A DNA stretch of 64,000 nucleotides from Evansella vedderi. GTDB taxonomy: Bacteria > Bacillota > Bacilli > Bacillales > Salisediminibacteriaceae. Both the position numbers and the translations under genes were made by a program. Shown here in pieces: positions 61,888 through 64,000 of this stretch. Under the pieces are notes generated by a model. That model did not search any database, had not been told where the DNA came from, and was given only the letters and a program-made list of their open reading frames with translations. Each line of letters begins with the position of its first letter. Within the stretch, counting starts at the first letter, position 1. Where the stretch lies: the NCBI RefSeq assembly GCF_030813435.1, contig NZ_JAUSUG010000008.1:1-64000 (forward strand), written 5' to 3'.

Positions 61888-62346
61888 ATGAAAAATATAA
61901 ATCCAATGCTGAACGTTAAACCTAAGCTGCGTCCACCGAAAAAGCGCAAAACTCGTTCAGATAAAAAACGTGATATCCGGGTCCCTATTTCATTTGAGGA
62001 ATATAATTTTGTACTCTACTGTTCCAGGAGTAAAAAACAATCCATTACCCAATTTTGTACGGAACTTGTTCGTGAGTACATCGAGAAAAATACAAACTTT
62101 GAGGAAATGCCTTATGACTCTTCCTCTGAATATATGGTACATGTAAAACCGAATCAACTACTCTATGAATCTATGGTTAATTTGTCAGTTTCATTGAATT
62201 GTAGATCCATGAGAGAAGCAACTCATAGAATACTAGCTAATGCCATTTTCTATATGCAGGGAGGGACCCATGTTGAGAGCGTTCAGCGAAAAGAATTTGA
62301 TGAGCCAGGAACTGAACTCGAAATCACCACTTGGCAAGATATTTAG
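61888..62346 (+). CDS. Ribbon-helix-helix-like protein, two repeats
   Basis: A 152-residue protein with a basic head (KLRPPKKRKTRSDKKR) and two segments of strand plus two helices: RDIRVPISFEEYNFVLYCSR onward and EYMVHVKPNQLLYESMVNLS onward. This suggests a tandem ribbon-helix-helix DNA-binding protein. GGAGAGG precedes the ATG at 61888. It follows the partition-like operon and the tandem repeats. Confidence 0.55.
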   Translation: MKNINPMLNVKPKLRPPKKRKTRSDKKRDIRVPISFEEYNFVLYCSRSKKQSITQFCTELVREYIEKNTNFEEMPYDSSSEYMVHVKPNQLLYESMVNLSVSLNCRSMREATHRILANAIFYMQGGTHVESVQRKEFDEPGTELEITTWQDI

Positions 62347-62842
62347 GTTTGAAAATGTATACCTTAATTTATTGTTGCCTGCAGAAATACATTTTAGGGC
62401 ACAGATACTGTGTGAAGATGTAGAAGCTTTAACGGAGGAACGATTTAGGTTAGATGATCTTATCTCCATGCTATGGAAGGATTTCATCAATTACGCTAGA
62501 AAGACAGTGGATATAAAAGCGATTTATAAATTACTCCTTGAATTTGATCAGGGTACCAGTAATGTTCGCGTGAAAAATTATAATGAAGAAAAGGAAGAAG
62601 TGCTGCCACTCTATCCAATAAGAAAAAGAACGGAAACAGACATTGAAAAGGTCTACTGTAAAATGGATCGTAAGCTAGCTTTACGTGGAGAGGTCCTTTT
62701 ATCAGACATAGCAAATCTTTATCCTAGTCATCCGTTAACCGTTGAAAGAGTGCTGGAGATACTTATTATCGATTTTATTGAGAAATATCGGACAGGGGAA
62801 GCAAGGGATTTAATTAAAATATACATTGAAAGACCATCCTAA
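62270..62842 (+). CDS. Possible ribbon-helix-helix-like protein at the prophage end
   Basis: A 190-residue protein, again with two strand-helix-helix blocks (NVYLNLLLPAEIHFRAQILC and TDIEKVYCKMDRKLALRGEV onward), separated by a polar linker. It overlaps the previous gene by 77 bases. The ATG at 62270 follows GGGAGGG. It ends 17 bases before the attachment site arm, so it is the last phage gene. Function unknown. Confidence 0.5.
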   Translation: MLRAFSEKNLMSQELNSKSPLGKIFRFENVYLNLLLPAEIHFRAQILCEDVEALTEERFRLDDLISMLWKDFINYARKTVDIKAIYKLLLEFDQGTSNVRVKNYNEEKEEVLPLYPIRKRTETDIEKVYCKMDRKLALRGEVLLSDIANLYPSHPLTVERVLEILIIDFIEKYRTGEARDLIKIYIERPS

Positions 62843-62858
62843 TATATGCAAATATTTA

Positions 62859-62908
62859 CCCTGTATTATGTACTGTATTAAGTGTGCAAAATTGATAGCG
62901 GGATCACT
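62859..62908. other. Right attachment site (phage arm plus gene half)
   Basis: The phage arm 62859-62882 begins CCCTGTATTATGT and is followed by core TG at 62883-62884, then the ytlA gene half. The arm is the inverted partner of that at 22998-23021 over its outer 13 bases. Confidence 0.8.
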
Positions 62909-63211
62909 TGCCTCTTGGGCGTATACATAGATAGAGGTTTCGGCACCAACGAGGGCAATATCAGCTCCCCCTGATAGTAATGTGGTCATTGTCGTATCTC
63001 CCCCCCATGTGGTTGTCAATTCCACATTTAACCCTTCCTCTTCAAAAAATCCTTCGGAAATAGCTACATATTGTGGAGCGTAGAAAATGGAACGTGTTAC
63101 TTCTGCCAGTTCAACTGTTGTCAAATCATCGTCGTTAGAACTACATCCTACAAACAATGTAACTCCTAACAAGGTAGTTAATAATAAACACCCATACTTA
63201 ATCCATTTCAT
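62885..63211 (-). pseudogene. ytlA: N-terminal part of the ytlA-like lipoprotein, split by the prophage
   Basis: Starts at the ATG at 63211 after GGAGGGAC. The product begins with a lipoprotein signal (MKWIKYGCLLLTTLLGVTLF, then VGC), followed by TRSIFYAPQYVAISEGFF and LLSGGADIALVGAETS of the NMT1/THI5 binding-protein family. After residue 109 translation enters phage DNA and stops at 62810, giving a 133-residue truncated lipoprotein. The rest of the gene is at 22320-22995. The intact protein would deliver substrate to YtlD/YtlC. Confidence 0.92.
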
Positions 63212-63343
63212 TTCTTGTCCCTCCTGAATATTGGGTATATGCTGATGTGATAAATTATGTATTAGGCTCACAAATGGTGCTGCGTCCATCATGAATTTGT
63301 AGCTACAAAGTATTAAAAAATACAAAGCAGTTTTCTAATTATT

Positions 63344-63412
63344 TCTCGAATCTATTACAGGTGGACGTTTTCAGTAGGCAACGCTGGAGTCACCGCCTTT
63401 CACTTCTTCGAG
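63344..63412. ncRNA. Structured element related to the one before the FDH catalytic gene
   Basis: TCTCGAA (63344-63350) and TTCGAG (63407-63412) can close a stem. Inside, AGGTGG pairs with CCGCCT and CAG with CTG around TAGGCAACG. Read on the plus strand it matches the element at 10297-10380 in five blocks. Its neighbours are the 5' end of ytlA (minus) and the 3' end of pckA (minus), so as a leader it would have to act on the minus strand, opposite to the first copy. Confidence 0.4.
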
Positions 63413-63445
63413 TTATCTAAAAAAATCTATATGAAAACCAAATTA

Positions 63446-63487
63446 AGGTGTCTCAAAAGGTATGATTTTTACCCTTTTAAGACACCT
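63446..63487 (-). terminator. Terminator of pckA
   Basis: AGGTGTCTCAAAAGGT (63446-63461) and ACCCTTTTAAGACACCT (63471-63487) form a long stem with one bulged base downstream of pckA. It is close in sequence to the terminator at 2113-2168. Confidence 0.75.
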
Positions 63488-63507
63488 AAAATTAAATGAA
63501 TGAATTA

Positions 63508-64000
63508 TTATTTTATACGAGGTCCAGCTTGAACAATATTGATGGGAATATCGTTGAACTTTTTGAAGTTCTCGTTAAATTGAATGGCTAATTCTTTTGC
63601 TTTTTTCTTATAGGCGCCTTCATCTTTCCATGTCAGTTTTGGCTGTAACACTTCATCAGGCACACCTGGGCAATGGGTTGGGAGATGAAAGCCAAAAATA
63701 GGATCTATTACTGTTTCTGCTGATTTTAGGTCACCTTGCAGGGCTGCTTGCACCATAGCACGTGTATAGCTTAAGTTAATTCTTTTCCCAACACCGTAAG
63801 GTCCACCAGACCACCCAGTATTTACTAAGAACACATTTACGTTATGCTCATTAATTTTTTCCCCGAGCATTTCTGCATATCGATTCGCAGAGAGAGGGAG
63901 GAATGGCGCACCAAAACAAGTAGAAAAGGTTGCCTCCGGTTCTGTAACTCCCCTTTCTGTTCCTGCTAATTTACTCGTATAGCCTGATAAAAAATGATAC
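63508..64000 (-). CDS. pckA: Phosphoenolpyruvate carboxykinase (ATP), C-terminal part
   Basis: Only the last 163 codons are in the window; the gene continues past 64000. The segments [35 protein letters not shown] and [13 protein letters not shown] are diagnostic of ATP-dependent PEP carboxykinase, which makes phosphoenolpyruvate from oxaloacetate in gluconeogenesis. Its nearness to ytl genes and ytkD matches Bacillus gene order. Confidence 0.95.
   Translation of the reverse strand, partial: YHFLSGYTSKLAGTERGVTEPEATFSTCFGAPFLPLSANRYAEMLGEKINEHNVNVFLVNTGWSGGPYGVGKRINLSYTRAMVQAALQGDLKSAETVIDPIFGFHLPTHCPGVPDEVLQPKLTWKDEGAYKKKAKELAIQFNENFKKFNDIPINIVQAGPRIK

Larger units (their letters stand above)
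22996..62882. mobile_element. Complete siphovirus-type prophage, 39.9 kb, integrated in ytlA
   Basis: Bounded by two TG cores, 39,887 bases apart. It holds integrase, repressor, replication, packaging, head, tail and lysis modules in a conventional order, all of which look intact. Nearly all genes read rightward; only the integrase, repressor pair and one small XRE gene read left. The modules resemble Firmicutes phages with a PBSX-type terminase and an SPP1-type portal and head. The right end carries a partition-like operon. Confidence 0.92.

Noticed and set aside
63344-63412. TPP riboswitch upstream of the NMT1/THI5-type binding protein
   Set aside because: Neither strand shows the CTGAGA or ACCTGATCTGG core of the TPP class.
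1-64000. CRISPR arrays, rRNA and tRNA genes, insertion sequences
   Set aside because: No regularly spaced direct repeats with spacers, no rRNA segments, no tRNA cloverleaf with CCA-type end and no transposase were seen on reading.

Overview
The window comes from a low-GC, Gram-positive member of the Bacillaceae. The evidence is strong AGGAGG-type ribosome binding sites, frequent TTG and GTG starts, an S-box (SAM) riboswitch, and gene neighbours matching the Bacillus subtilis ytkD-ytlDCA-pckA neighbourhood. It consists of chromosome (1-22995), one complete-looking 39.9 kb prophage (22996-62882), and chromosome again (62883-64000).

Left chromosome, 1-9.1 kb: a DegV-type fatty-acid-binding protein, a Gfo/Idh/MocA oxidoreductase, a 46-residue CxxC protein, a monomeric sarcosine oxidase-like flavoenzyme, a membrane-anchored glycerophosphodiester phosphodiesterase, a SAM methyltransferase, an S-box riboswitch with terminator in front of a membrane-anchored protein of unknown function, another anchored unknown protein, a DUF2642-type protein and a polysaccharide deacetylase.

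Formate dehydrogenase cluster, 9.4-20.0 kb: fdhD, then a Tat-exported, membrane-bound formate dehydrogenase (catalytic subunit, iron-sulfur subunit, cytochrome b subunit), fdhE, mobA, moeA, a second MoeA fused to a periplasmic-binding-protein-like domain, and tatA. The catalytic subunit is read through an in-frame TGA (11064-11066) at the position where relatives have Cys or Sec. A bacterial SECIS hairpin follows, so this is a selenoprotein and not a broken gene. The cluster makes, matures, supplies with cofactor and exports one enzyme. A structured-looking leader lies before the catalytic gene, and a similar element lies near 63.4 kb.

ytkD and an ABC transporter, 20.1-23.0 kb: ytkD, then ytlD, ytlC and ytlA on the minus strand. 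The prophage has split ytlA: its C-terminal part is at 22320-22995 and its N-terminal part at 62885-63211. Joining the halves at the shared dinucleotide (TG on the plus strand) restores a 334-residue lipoprotein and a 50-bp attP with 13-bp inverted outer arms.

Prophage: a large serine integrase and a leftward repressor/ImmA-like pair; four operators; a rightward early region of small proteins; a replication module (DUF2800, DUF2815, family A DNA polymerase, a clamp-like protein, HNH, MazG-like, primase-helicase, iteron-like repeats, VRR-NUC, SNF2 helicase, ArpU-like regulator); then siphovirus head, tail and lysis genes including a programmed -1 frameshift. Next to the right attachment site is an accessory segment with an AlfA/ParM-like actin, a small ParR/AlfB-like partner with flanking repeats, and two ribbon-helix-helix-like proteins. 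A partition system in an integrating prophage is the most unusual feature of the window. The right chromosome holds the ytlA 5' end and the 3' end of pckA.
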